Shown here piece after piece: positions 1 to 8,263 of a stretch of 64,000 nucleotides of DNA. The DNA is from Sphingorhabdus_B arenilitoris (GTDB taxonomy: Bacteria > Pseudomonadota > Alphaproteobacteria > Sphingomonadales > Sphingomonadaceae). Made by a program: the position numbers and the translations under genes. The first letter of the stretch is position 1, and the number at the start of each line of letters is the position of its first letter. Under the pieces are notes generated by a model. It was not told the origin of the DNA. It ran no database searches and saw only the letters and a list, made by a program, of their open reading frames with translations. Location of the stretch: NCBI RefSeq assembly GCF_042651485.1, contig NZ_JBHSDH010000011.1:28733-92732 (forward strand), given 5' to 3'.

Positions 1-352
1 CGCCAAGACCGCATTCGGTGCGCAAGGTCTTGCCGAGATACTCGATCGACGGATTTTCAATGCCCGATGTGAAATCGAGCAGCACGCTATAGTCGCGGAA
101 ATCCTCAACCATTTCGGGTTGCAATTCTTCTATGCTGGGGTAATTTTTGTCATGCAGTTGCGAGGTCCAAAAATTATAGGCGCGCACCTGCATCCGGCGC
201 TCATCCGTGCCAATGGCCGGCGGCGCTTCAATGGCTGCATCTTCGGTTTCTTCGGAATCAAAGCTGACATAGCCTGCCTCATCGGCATTATTTTCCGAGC
301 CCAAAGGGTCGATTCCCCGCAAATTATCCATATACTGGTCCTGTTCGCCCAT
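1..352 (-). CDS. PAS_5-type domain protein, N-terminal part (cut by window edge)
   Basis: The reverse strand reads open from the window edge to an ATG at 352. The product begins MGEQDQYMDNL and continues through an acidic stretch into ERRMQVRAYNFW and an FRDYSVLLDFTSGI segment. This matches the start of alphaproteobacterial PAS_5-type proteins, whose PAS domain is thought to sense small signals. About 117 residues are visible and the C-terminus is missing. The frame stays open to about 404 but offers only TTG or CTG starts there, so the ATG is preferred. The gene appears to be host chromosome just outside the island. Confidence 0.7.
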   Translation of the reverse strand, partial: MGEQDQYMDNLRGIDPLGSENNADEAGYVSFDSEETEDAAIEAPPAIGTDERRMQVRAYNFWTSQLHDKNYPSIEELQPEMVEDFRDYSVLLDFTSGIENPSIEYLGKTLRTECGLG

Positions 353-466
353 CTGCTGATTGGTTTTCAGCGACCACAATGGCGTTAGATGGTTAAAATG
401 CAGTTAATTGACGCGCAGGATTTGTTGGGCCGATATGCGGTTAAAATCGGATGCCAAAACAGAAAA

Positions 467-512
467 TGGTAGACGCTACAGGGTTCGAACCTGTGACCCG
501 CTGATTAAGAGT
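467..512 (-). repeat. Left attachment site: duplicated 3' half of tRNA-Lys
   Basis: These bases repeat the 3' half of the intact tRNA-Lys at 13806-13881, in direct orientation. Shared blocks are an 11-bp acceptor/CCA end (467-477 versus 13806-13816), the T-loop, and an 18-bp block covering the 3' anticodon arm and variable loop (495-512 versus 13834-13851). The D-arm and 5' half are absent, so it is not a functional tRNA. Its T-stem (ACAGG/CCTGT) pairs perfectly, while the T-stem of the intact copy differs. That is expected if this fragment is the original host 3' end displaced by integration. Confidence 0.85.
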
Positions 513-682
513 TGGCCTTAAGCTCTTGGTATTACGTGGTAACTCGTTGCATTTCATTGCTTGGGACGCACAATTGCGCGGTTTGGACTTTTGCAGTGCG
601 TTGCAGGCTTTTGTGCTCTGTAGCAGCCAATTGTCAGCTTCTGATGCCCCGTTGATGCCCCACTCGATTAAAAGTTTCGGCA

Positions 683-2974
683 TTAGCCATCTCCCTTCGA
701 TGTATGTGGATGACTGCCCTCCAAGCTGCCACCCGACTTTTCAATGGCGTCCGCCACGAGTTTGCGAACCGCGTTGAGAAATTCAATCGCACTAGGTTTC
801 ATTGCCGGACCGGGCACTGGCGCAGCATCATCGAAAATTCCCTTGATCTCTTCAGCACGTTCAAAGGTCGATCCCGGCCCTCTCAAGTCGTATGCCGCAT
901 TCCACTGAGGTTGTTCCTGATCGATGATACGGGTGCGGGCAACGTCGTGGAGCGTTGCAAATACCGCCTGCCGCGCATTGGCAAGCGCCTCTTGAGCTTC
1001 GTTCTCATCTATTGGCGCGCGGGTCCATTTTGACGGGGCGTCTAGAAACCGTGAGACCTGAGTCTGCAATTCACGGATGACATCCGCGACCGGCTGGAGA
1101 GAGCCATAGCTATCCAAGCCGAAGACGACACGACGGTTAAGCGCCTTCACCGTCGCCCAGTGGGCCTTTGGAACATTGGAGCGGGCAGCAAGGCCTAGCC
1201 TTGTGGCCCACTGATCATGAAACTTTTGTGTCGCTGCTTGGATCGCAAAATCGAGACCTAAGAGGTTGTAGACCGGTGCGGCGTCGGGCGTCTTGGGTGG
1301 TGCAACCGCCTTGAGGCAGCGTTCGACCAAGCGGCGTAGCTCTTTGACGGCTCCGGGTAGTTTGCCCGCGTTCTTGTGAAGTCCACCCAGCATGAAGGCG
1401 TCGTTTTCGACGGCCCGCAACAAAGAGTTTGCGACGCCTCCGCCGATGACTTCCTTCAGCGATCCCACGCCGTTGCGAACGGATGCCATAATGTGTTGAC
1501 GCTTTTCGGCTGGACCGGGAAGATTATCGCCCTTGATCTGGTCGCAGTGCGTGAATGCCACAACCAATTTGCCGTAGTGGCCGCTGGTCCCGACTGCCGA
1601 TAGGACAGCAAGCGGCGAGGCCTGCATGGGCTGTTCTGCATTGTCGACCAACACGATCACATCGACTTCGGAAAAGCGGCGCGTGATTTTGGTCGTGACA
1701 CTGGCAGTGCTATCTGCTGTGTGTCCGAGCCCCTGCCCATCGATTAGAACGAGTTGGGGCAGATCGTCAGTGAAGGTCGGGGCGAATGGACCGCGCACGC
1801 GGACGCCATCGACCAAGGGCGTTAGCAAGCGTCCGAAAGATGGCGCATAATTGCTGGAGAACCAACGGACCTGCTGAATAAATTCATCTCGATTGTCGGT
1901 CTCAAACGACCACTGGATCGGCCAGCCGGACCGCTTCCGATCAAACATCCCCGCGCCGACTAAATCGACTCTGGTCAGAATGTCGTCGATAATGTCATTC
2001 ACCAGATCGCTGAATAGCGACGACTGCCCAAGCTCCGGTTCAATCAGTTCCAAAGCAGCGTCTTGTTCGTCAGGTTTGGCGGTATCAAATGAAATCTCAA
2101 GCTCGGCGAGAATAGGTTTCGCAACCGTTTCCGCAAGCTCGATCACCCGCGCTAGATATGCTTTCAGTCGTTCTTGATGAGTTGCCGCATCGGCTTCCGG
2201 CACAGCGTCTAAGTCATCGACTTGTCCCTGCATGCCTGATGATTCACCGTCACCAAAATCCCAATCGTCATCACTTGCGACTTCTTCGGTCGCCTTTCGC
2301 TTTTTCCAGCCACCTAAGATGTAGCTCAAACGCAGCCGTTGGTCGGGGTGATTTAGCAGCCTTTCAACAACGCGCTCATCGCTGTCGCCTTCCAGCACTG
2401 CCGCACATGCATTGAAAACGCACTCCTCAATGCCCCCTCTTGTATCCGCTTCTGGAAAGAAGGTGACGGCAGCTTGGTACCTCCCAGGAGCGATAATGAC
2501 TTCGGTGTCTGCGATTGTCGTCTTTGCAGTTGAAGTTGACGGGAAGCGATCTTCATCAGGGTCGGTGCCGATCAATTGGCGAACCAAGGATGTCTTTCCA
2601 GCGCCGGTGGTGCCGACTAGGAAAACGCGCGAATAGCCATCTTCACGACCGGGCAACGGCAGCAGCGATTGACGGAGGGCGCGAGTATCTGTTTGAGCCG
2701 GTTCGACTTCATCATAAAAGGCATCCACCACTCGGCTGTCGAATTCAACCAACGCTTCAGCACGACGGGTGATGCTCCACCAACGATCGTCGCCAAGAAG
2801 CGCATTCATTTGCCGAACAAGGTCGTCTGCCTCATCAGCAGATGTGGTGCCTAGCCCACGCCGCACTTTTAGTCCCGGCTTGTTTCTGGAATCACGCCTC
2901 AGCGGATGACGAAAGTTTATACTCCAGCCGGGACGGCCTTGGCTCTGTGATTTTGATGCAGTGTAAGTGGTCAT
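683..2974 (-). CDS. Large P-loop GTPase with integrase-arm-like N-terminus
   Basis: The product is about 763 residues from an ATG at 2974, preceded by GAGGA at good spacing; the longer frame to 3085 lacks such a site. A Walker A motif (VGTTGAGKTS, about residues 121-129) is followed by a threonine-rich switch-like stretch (STSTAKTT), a G3-like DGQGLGH (about 412) and a G4-like THCD (about 475), so it probably binds GTP. Residues 10-70 carry GRPGWSINFRHP and GLKVRRGLGTTSADEAD, resembling the arm-type DNA-binding domain of tyrosine integrases. A long acidic insert separates the switch and G3 regions. It is transcribed divergently from the integrase. The function is unknown; a dynamin-like or defence GTPase is an inference from context. 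Confidence 0.75.
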   Translation of the reverse strand: MTTYTASKSQSQGRPGWSINFRHPLRRDSRNKPGLKVRRGLGTTSADEADDLVRQMNALLGDDRWWSITRRAEALVEFDSRVVDAFYDEVEPAQTDTRALRQSLLPLPGREDGYSRVFLVGTTGAGKTSLVRQLIGTDPDEDRFPSTSTAKTTIADTEVIIAPGRYQAAVTFFPEADTRGGIEECVFNACAAVLEGDSDERVVERLLNHPDQRLRLSYILGGWKKRKATEEVASDDDWDFGDGESSGMQGQVDDLDAVPEADAATHQERLKAYLARVIELAETVAKPILAELEISFDTAKPDEQDAALELIEPELGQSSLFSDLVNDIIDDILTRVDLVGAGMFDRKRSGWPIQWSFETDNRDEFIQQVRWFSSNYAPSFGRLLTPLVDGVRVRGPFAPTFTDDLPQLVLIDGQGLGHTADSTASVTTKITRRFSEVDVIVLVDNAEQPMQASPLAVLSAVGTSGHYGKLVVAFTHCDQIKGDNLPGPAEKRQHIMASVRNGVGSLKEVIGGGVANSLLRAVENDAFMLGGLHKNAGKLPGAVKELRRLVERCLKAVAPPKTPDAAPVYNLLGLDFAIQAATQKFHDQWATRLGLAARSNVPKAHWATVKALNRRVVFGLDSYGSLQPVADVIRELQTQVSRFLDAPSKWTRAPIDENEAQEALANARQAVFATLHDVARTRIIDQEQPQWNAAYDLRGPGSTFERAEEIKGIFDDAAPVPGPAMKPSAIEFLNAVRKLVADAIEKSGGSLEGSHPHTSKGDG

Positions 2975-3345
2975 GCTATCCTCGTTGTTCCACGTTGTGG
3001 CAACAGAGATAGGTCGTGACTTATCGGGCGTCAAGCTTTTTTGGAACAACGCGGAACAACATTTTTTATGGGCGTATTTCTCCAATGCTCAGCGGGAACC
3101 GATATTTCGGAGGCTCGGCTCTAGACCAGAAAGTTGAACGAAATTGCGTGAGAGCGAAAAATGCCCAGCCTGTCGCGCGGCACTTGGTACGCGTTCCGTG
3201 CCCGGATTTCGGTTCTAAGCACCCCCGGTTGTCGTCGCTCATGTAGCAGCGCATAGTTTTCTGAAGCATCCCGTCCACGATCAGGATTTCCTTTGAGATT
3301 CGGGAAAATCCATGATTATTAATGCGCCGTTGAAAGGAACGGCAT

Positions 3346-4494
3346 ATGCGCAAAACGCTCAGCATAAGGGCAATTGAATTATTTAAGCCTCAGGCAAAGC
3401 GGTATGAGGTCCATGACCTCTTATGCCCGGGTTTCAGCCTTCGCGTGTTCCCAACCGGCAAGAAAGTGTTCACTGTTAAATATCGCTATGGCTTAAAGCA
3501 GCGACGGTTGCCTATTGGCGTTCATCCCCGCATTTCCCTTGCCGAAGCACGCAGCAAAGCTATCGAAGCCTTGCGATTGGTAGATGACGGGATCGATCCC
3601 GCCGCGCGTCGTCGCCAGCTTGGAATGAACGTCGAGTCCATCTGCGCTGATTTCATCCGCCAATATGCCCGCCCGCGCAATCGCAGTTGGAAAGAGGCGG
3701 AACGCATCCTTGGGCGCGAGTTCGTCGCTGTGTATGGGCAACGCGACATTCGCGAGATCAAACGCCACGACATTCTCGAATTGATGGACGGAGCTATCGA
3801 ACGCGGCGCGTCCTATCAGGCCAACCGCATCCATTCTAATCTACGCAAGCTGTTTAACTGGTGCATGGAGCGCGGTATTGTAGATGCATCGCCCGTCATG
3901 GGAACCAAGCCGCCCACGCGTGAACAGGCGCGGGATCGTGTGCTAACGGATGACGAAATTCGTGCGATGTTGCGTGCTTGTGCCAAAGAGGCTTATCCCT
4001 TTGGTCAATTCGTGCCCTTGCTGCTAGCAACCGCGCAACGGCGAGGCGAGGTGTCACAGATGAAGTGGAGCCAAATAGACCTAGTCGCTGAGCATTGGGT
4101 GATTCCAGCGGAGTTGTCCAAGAACGGAAAACCGCACGTTGTCCCGCTGAATGACTTTGCATTGCGGTTGCTGGCCGAAGTTCCTCGCTTCGCCGATTGC
4201 GATTGGGTGTTTACCACAACGCGGCGTTCACCGATAAGTGGGTTCAGCAAGGCGCTGCGACACATCCACGAACATTCCGAGACTTCGGATTGGCGTTTCC
4301 ATGACCTTCGCCGCACTGCCGCATCCGGCATGGCAAGGGCCGGGATCGCGCCGCACGTGGTCGAGAAGGTACTCAACCACATTTCAGGGACGATTTCTGG
4401 CGTCGCTGCGGTATACAATCGCTATGGCTATGACGCCGAGCGGCGGGCCGCACTCGACAAGTGGGGGAGTTTTCTTGATGGCCTTGGAGAGTGA
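3346..4494 (+). CDS. Tyrosine-type site-specific integrase
   Basis: The 382-residue protein has the P4-integrase layout: an N-terminal arm-binding region (CPGFSLRVFPTGKKVFTVKY, about residues 27-46), a core-binding SAM-like domain, and a C-terminal catalytic domain. Catalytic residues visible are R232/R233 in AQRRGEV, a lysine in KNGKPHVVPL, H319 and R322 in HDLRRTA, H345 in LNH and the likely nucleophile Y357 in VYNRYGY. It would recombine the element with the 3' end of tRNA-Lys, as the flanking repeats indicate. The stop overlaps the next gene by 17 bp, so the two are probably co-transcribed. Confidence 0.95.
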   Translation: MRKTLSIRAIELFKPQAKRYEVHDLLCPGFSLRVFPTGKKVFTVKYRYGLKQRRLPIGVHPRISLAEARSKAIEALRLVDDGIDPAARRRQLGMNVESICADFIRQYARPRNRSWKEAERILGREFVAVYGQRDIREIKRHDILELMDGAIERGASYQANRIHSNLRKLFNWCMERGIVDASPVMGTKPPTREQARDRVLTDDEIRAMLRACAKEAYPFGQFVPLLLATAQRRGEVSQMKWSQIDLVAEHWVIPAELSKNGKPHVVPLNDFALRLLAEVPRFADCDWVFTTTRRSPISGFSKALRHIHEHSETSDWRFHDLRRTAASGMARAGIAPHVVEKVLNHISGTISGVAAVYNRYGYDAERRAALDKWGSFLDGLGE

Positions 4495-5080
4495 TGGTCC
4501 AGTTGACTTGATTGATCCTTTTGAGAAATTGGGGCGGCGAATGGTTCGGGATTGGTCTCCTAGCCATGTTTCGGCAGCACTACCCGGCCAGAGAAGCAAG
4601 TTTTCGCGCAAAGTCCATAGTGGCGCGTGGGAGACCCTGTTTGAGCTTTCGCGCTATGCACGCGAAGGGGTATTGCCGCTGTATCCCTATGGCCGTGTGG
4701 AGGCCTCAGAACGGATTTCGCCATCGTTGGTGTGGTTGATTTACCCTTTGTATTCGACATCCAAGCAATCATCGCGAGGGCGTGGGCTGGTCGAGTTGGT
4801 CGACGGGGCAATGATTGAGGCCGTTGCGGACATCACTTCCTTCAAGCGGGTCTATGAAGCGGACCATCCTCCACTGCCGCGGATGGGGCGGCCGCAGAAA
4901 TATCCAGACTACTTTTTCGCTGCCATGGCATTTTGGCAAGCAAACCCGGGAATGGTGAAAACTGGAGTGGTCATTGAACACATCAAGACCCATGAACCGA
5001 TGCTTGACGACGCAGTGCCCAAATCTTCGCGGTATCGACTTGTCGACGGTGCTCGTGTTGCAGCACGCGAAGTCGGCTGA
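4478..5080 (+). CDS. Hypothetical protein translationally coupled to the integrase
   Basis: The 200-residue protein starts at an ATG at 4478 that follows GTGGGGGAG and overlaps the end of the integrase gene. The open frame runs back to 4238, but that upstream part is a shadow of the integrase. I see no recognisable domain. The sequence is basic in the middle, with an RKVHSGAWETLFELSRYAREG stretch and a GRPQKYPDYFFAAMAFWQA segment near residue 135. It has no signal peptide or membrane segment. Its position between integrase and AlpA suggests a role in the element's own biology, but no function can be assigned. Confidence 0.65.
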   Translation: MALESDGPVDLIDPFEKLGRRMVRDWSPSHVSAALPGQRSKFSRKVHSGAWETLFELSRYAREGVLPLYPYGRVEASERISPSLVWLIYPLYSTSKQSSRGRGLVELVDGAMIEAVADITSFKRVYEADHPPLPRMGRPQKYPDYFFAAMAFWQANPGMVKTGVVIEHIKTHEPMLDDAVPKSSRYRLVDGARVAAREVG

Positions 5081-5173
5081 CTTTTGAGAATTTCGTTACA
5101 ATGAGAATTGTGGTGCGCCGCCGCGTGCCGCGTATATTTGGAAGGCTCTTTCCAACAGAAAGGGCTTTTATGA

Positions 5174-5359
5174 ATGACCAATCTAATCCTAATCGTTCAC
5201 GCCGGCCTTCGCGCTCGCGGCGTAAAACTTCACAATTCGACACTGCTAAGGCTCGAAGCCAAAGGCCTATGGCCCAAAAGGGTAAAGGTAGGCGCAAAGA
5301 CCCATTGGCTGGCCGAGGAGGTGGACCAGCACATAAAGGGACTGAAGGAGGGGCGGTAA
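5174..5359 (+). CDS. AlpA-family regulator / excisionase-like protein
   Basis: The 61-residue protein matches the short MerR-like winged-helix layout of AlpA proteins. It has a helix-turn-helix region (VKLHNSTLLRLEAKGLWPKR), then VKVGAKTHWLAEEVDQHI. P4-like elements use such proteins to control integrase or excision, and the position between integrase and replication gene fits. A second frame (from 5101) is also open across this gene, but its product here is a low-complexity Arg/Ser/Lys string, so the AlpA frame is preferred. The gene runs directly into the small coupled frame that precedes the primase gene. Confidence 0.75.
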   Translation: MTNLILIVHAGLRARGVKLHNSTLLRLEAKGLWPKRVKVGAKTHWLAEEVDQHIKGLKEGR

Positions 5360-5379
5360 TCGTCGCCTTCGTCCGACCT

Positions 5380-5511
5380 ATGCATGATCCCGAAACCGGG
5401 CGCGAGTGGGAACGTGTATTTCTATTCGAGGTGGAATCCGAGGATGACATGGCCGCTGCCGAAGCGTGGCTGGAGGAAAACTACTCGCCGAGTAAGGAGG
5501 AGGGGCAATGA
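5380..5511 (+). CDS. Small acidic protein between alpA and the primase gene
   Basis: The frame gives a 43-residue acidic protein (MHDPETGREWERVFLFEVE, ending SPSKEEGQ). Its stop overlaps the primase-polymerase start by 4 bp (ATGA), which suggests translational coupling. A strong purine-rich stretch lies at 5344-5350, but it is about 25 bp before this ATG, so the true start may be a non-canonical codon nearer to it. No domain is recognised. Upstream the same frame is open through alpA but reads as low-complexity sequence. Confidence 0.5.
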   Translation: MHDPETGREWERVFLFEVESEDDMAAAEAWLEENYSPSKEEGQ

Positions 5512-7274
5512 GGACTGAGACTTTGCGCATTAAGCTTGATAGGAGCGCCAGCGTTTTGGGTATGATGCAATGGTTCGCAGGGCAGGAAATTCCTGTCCTG
5601 CCAATCCACGGTATTGTTGATGGCTGCTGCACATGTGGCGTCGATAAATGCACAAGCCCCGGCAAGCATCCGATCAGTTCATTGGTTTCCCACGGGGTCA
5701 AGGACGCCACGATCGACCTGAAAACGATCAGGCGTTGGCATCGCAAGTATCCGAACATGAATTATGCTATCGCGACCAAAGGGCTTGCCGTAATCGACTG
5801 CGACAGCAAGGCTGCTTTGCAGGCGTTCCGGTCTAGCTATCGTCCGCCGCCGACCTTTACCGTGAAAACCGCGCGCGGCTTCCACTACTACTATCGGGGC
5901 GAGATGCATGCGCGGAACGGTGTGCGCAGTAAGCTGGATATCAAGAGTGGTCCCGGTTCTTATGTGGTCGGGCCGGGGTCGCGACATGCGTCCGGGGCTA
6001 TCTACGCGGTGTGGGAAGATGAACCGATTGCGGACTTGCCCGACAACGTCGCCAGTATTGCAGCAGAGCCACCAGAAGATAAAACTGCCAACAACACGTC
6101 GCTAATCCCGAAAGGTCAGCGAAATACCATTTTGACAGGTTGGGCGGGCTATTTGCGTCGTCTTGGTGCTCCTAGTAAAGCGATATTGGATACTCTGCGC
6201 GCTGCAAACGACGCGCTTTCCGATGACCCATTGCCGGACAGCGAACTGCGATCCATCGCCCGTAGCATATCAAAAAAACCCGGTAAGGAATGGCCTACTT
6301 TGGTGCCGTTTTCGGAAGTGCCAGAGGAAGAGTTGGATTGGATTTGGTATCCCTATATCTGCGCTGGAACTGTTGGATTGCTTGACGGCGACCCGGGGGA
6401 GGGGAAGAGTCAGCTATGTGTCTGGGTCTGCGCTCGCGTTAGTCAAGGCGATCTATTGCCCAACGGCGATCCTATGCCGCCAGCCAATTGTTTCCTGTTT
6501 AATTTCGAAGATCTGCCCGGTGCAGTAATTCGAAAGCGGCTCGAGGCAAACGGGGCCGACCTATCGCGGGTGTTCATCCAATCGCGCCGCTTCCAGCTGA
6601 CGCAGGAAATGGTCGATTGGTTGGAGGCGCAAATTGCGAAGCACAAGCCTCGGCTGGTCTTCCTCGACCCAATACAGGCTTTCATGTCGGGCGTTGATGC
6701 CAGCAACAACATTGAAGTCCGGGGCTTCATGGAAAAGCTAGTCGAGATTGCCGAAAGACAGCGGTGCGCGATCATCACCGTCAGGCACTTTGGCAAAGGC
6801 CCGCAAGACAGGGCGATGAAGAAAGGTATAGGTGCAACCGACTTTGTTGGTATTGCCCGCAGTCAATGGGGGTTAGCCCGACGCCGGGACGGTGTGCGCG
6901 GCTTTATCGTATTCCACTTCAAGGCAAACTCAGAAAAAGGTCAAGCTATGCTCTTTACCATGGGCGATGCCGATGGACGCAAAGGCGAACAGCCGAAGAT
7001 TACCTTCGACCGTTTTGAGGATATCGATGCTGACACCTTTTTTTCCGAACCGTTAGCTAAACGTGGACCAGTCCAAAATGAGCAGGAAGACGCTAAGGGA
7101 TATCTGGCAGAGCGTCTCACAGATGGACCTAAGCCGGTGAAGGCGCTCAAAACTGACGCTGAAGCGCGAGGAATAGGTTCCTCGACTCTAAACCGTGCAG
7201 CGGACGCCTTGGGCGTGATCAAGGCCAAGGGCGAGGATGGCCGGTGGTACTGGTCAATCCCGCCTGAGGGCTGA
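5508..7274 (+). CDS. Primase-polymerase fused to RepA-like AAA ATPase/helicase
   Basis: The 588-residue protein joins two modules. The N-terminal bifunctional primase/polymerase (prim-pol) region has a cysteine cluster (CCTCGVDKC, residues 40-48), NYAIATKGLAVIDCDS with the D97/D99 metal-binding pair, RGFHYYYR, and LDIKSGPGSYVVGPGSRH. The C-terminal AAA_25/RepA-like ATPase has Walker A GDPGEGKS (294-301) and Walker B RLVFLDPIQ (D387). Such fusions prime and unwind element DNA during autonomous replication. The ATG at 5508 follows AAGGAGGAGGGG and overlaps the previous stop. A hairpin with a T-run at 7301-7361 ends the transcript. Confidence 0.85.
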   Translation: MRTETLRIKLDRSASVLGMMQWFAGQEIPVLPIHGIVDGCCTCGVDKCTSPGKHPISSLVSHGVKDATIDLKTIRRWHRKYPNMNYAIATKGLAVIDCDSKAALQAFRSSYRPPPTFTVKTARGFHYYYRGEMHARNGVRSKLDIKSGPGSYVVGPGSRHASGAIYAVWEDEPIADLPDNVASIAAEPPEDKTANNTSLIPKGQRNTILTGWAGYLRRLGAPSKAILDTLRAANDALSDDPLPDSELRSIARSISKKPGKEWPTLVPFSEVPEEELDWIWYPYICAGTVGLLDGDPGEGKSQLCVWVCARVSQGDLLPNGDPMPPANCFLFNFEDLPGAVIRKRLEANGADLSRVFIQSRRFQLTQEMVDWLEAQIAKHKPRLVFLDPIQAFMSGVDASNNIEVRGFMEKLVEIAERQRCAIITVRHFGKGPQDRAMKKGIGATDFVGIARSQWGLARRRDGVRGFIVFHFKANSEKGQAMLFTMGDADGRKGEQPKITFDRFEDIDADTFFSEPLAKRGPVQNEQEDAKGYLAERLTDGPKPVKALKTDAEARGIGSSTLNRAADALGVIKAKGEDGRWYWSIPPEG

Positions 7275-7300
7275 TCTACTTTCCAAGATTCCAAGTTTTC

Positions 7301-7361
7301 ATGCCGGGGGTTGAATGTGTCGCTTTCACACGAATACATGCGGCTTCCGGCATTTTTTTTT
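7301..7361 (+). terminator. Intrinsic terminator after the primase gene
   Basis: ATGCCGG (7301-7307) can pair with CCGGCAT (7347-7353), which is followed by an eight-T run, with a smaller GTGT/ACAC hairpin inside. It lies 26 bp after the replication gene stop. Related TTCCAAG/CTTGGAA sequences flank it at about 7280-7300 and 7385-7403 as an imperfect inverted repeat. Confidence 0.6.
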
Positions 7362-7406
7362 GCGTCATCGTCGGTGGTGAAAACATGGAAACTTGGAAAG
7401 TGGGCG

Positions 7407-7706
7407 TTATACCGCAGGGGTGGAAGACAGAGCCTTGCGGGCTTCCTCCAGCGCTTTCGATCCCGGCGTCCACTGCCATGGCTGGCGGGCGATGTGATCC
7501 TTGCCTAATGTCGGGTAGAGTTTGGTCTGCTTCGCAGCGAGCCGAAGCAGCAAACGGGCGTCACGCGGTGTCATCTTCATTTCGCGGGCGAGCTGGTCGA
7601 GTGTGACCATGTTCGGGGCGTCCTTGGCAGCGGTCGCCTTCTTCCCAGCATCGGGTTGCACCTTTACAGCTGGGGCAGGGACGGTCGGGATCGTCGTATC
7701 GGTCAT
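7407..7706 (-). CDS. Small helix-turn-helix-like protein
   Basis: I chose the ATG at 7706 because AAGGAG lies 8 bases upstream; a longer frame to 7742 has no such site. The protein has about 99 residues, with a Pro/Ala/Lys-rich N-terminus and a C-terminal helical region (MVTLDQLAREMKMTPRDARL) that resembles a DNA-binding helix-turn-helix. Similar short proteins are common in alphaproteobacterial islands. It is convergent with the replication gene. A regulatory role is inferred only. Confidence 0.55.
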   Translation of the reverse strand: MTDTTIPTVPAPAVKVQPDAGKKATAAKDAPNMVTLDQLAREMKMTPRDARLLLRLAAKQTKLYPTLGKDHIARQPWQWTPGSKALEEARKALSSTPAV

Positions 7707-7793
7707 GTCGTTTACTCCTTGGGTGTTGAACGACCTTTCCATTAAGACGGGTCGGGACGGCGTGTCAGGCCAAATCCCAGATTCGAGGTAAAA

Positions 7794-8207
7794 GTGGGCA
7801 AGTTTGTAATTTATCGAGAGATGATCGCGCGATTGGAAGCAGCGATTGCTTGCCGATATTTTCTTGAGGCTTCTTGGTATGCGTATGCACTTCTTGAAGA
7901 TCGATTGATATCATTGCTCGAGTCGAGTGGCGGAAATCCAAGCATGCGAATGATGGGACCAAAAATCGGTGCTCTGCAAACTAGGGCAGCATCAGATTCT
8001 TCGCTGGCCGCCAATTTCGAGTATACGCGGCTTAACGCGTGGAAAGATGCGCGCAACGATCTGATGCACGCCATGGCAGAAGGATCAATCCCAATAGGCG
8101 ACATAGATCTTCGGGCAGAAGCGCTGGCCATAGAAGGTGCCTCTTTGGTTCGGCTATACAGCGCAGCAGCTCGACGTCAGAAGCGGAACGTTGGGAGGAC
8201 CCGCTGA
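7794..8207 (+). CDS. HEPN-like small protein
   Basis: The 137-residue protein starts at GTG 7794 with GAGG five bases before it. It is predicted all-helical. Near residue 88 it has WKDARNDLMHA, which fits the R-x4-H active-site motif of HEPN ribonuclease domains, and it has an earlier AYALLEDRLISLLE helix typical of such folds. HEPN proteins are RNases in many toxin and abortive-infection systems, but some family members are non-catalytic. No antitoxin-like nucleotidyltransferase lies beside it. The family call rests on the motif and helix pattern only. Confidence 0.5.
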   Translation: MGKFVIYREMIARLEAAIACRYFLEASWYAYALLEDRLISLLESSGGNPSMRMMGPKIGALQTRAASDSSLAANFEYTRLNAWKDARNDLMHAMAEGSIPIGDIDLRAEALAIEGASLVRLYSAAARRQKRNVGRTR

Positions 8208-8263
8208 TATTGAATCAGATGGTCGATGCGACCAAACACTTGGACATCCGTATCTCGGGCGAG

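Noticed and set aside
441..683. 80-codon minus-strand ORF starting at the GTPase stop
   Set aside because: Its C-terminal half translates the tRNA-Lys remnant (QRVTGSNPVAST is the typical artefact of reading a tRNA 3' end).
5101..5379. Upstream part of the frame from 5101, in frame with the small acidic ORF
   Set aside because: Low-complexity Arg/Ser/Lys product overlapping alpA, with no ribosome-binding site. Only the part from 5380 has coding character.
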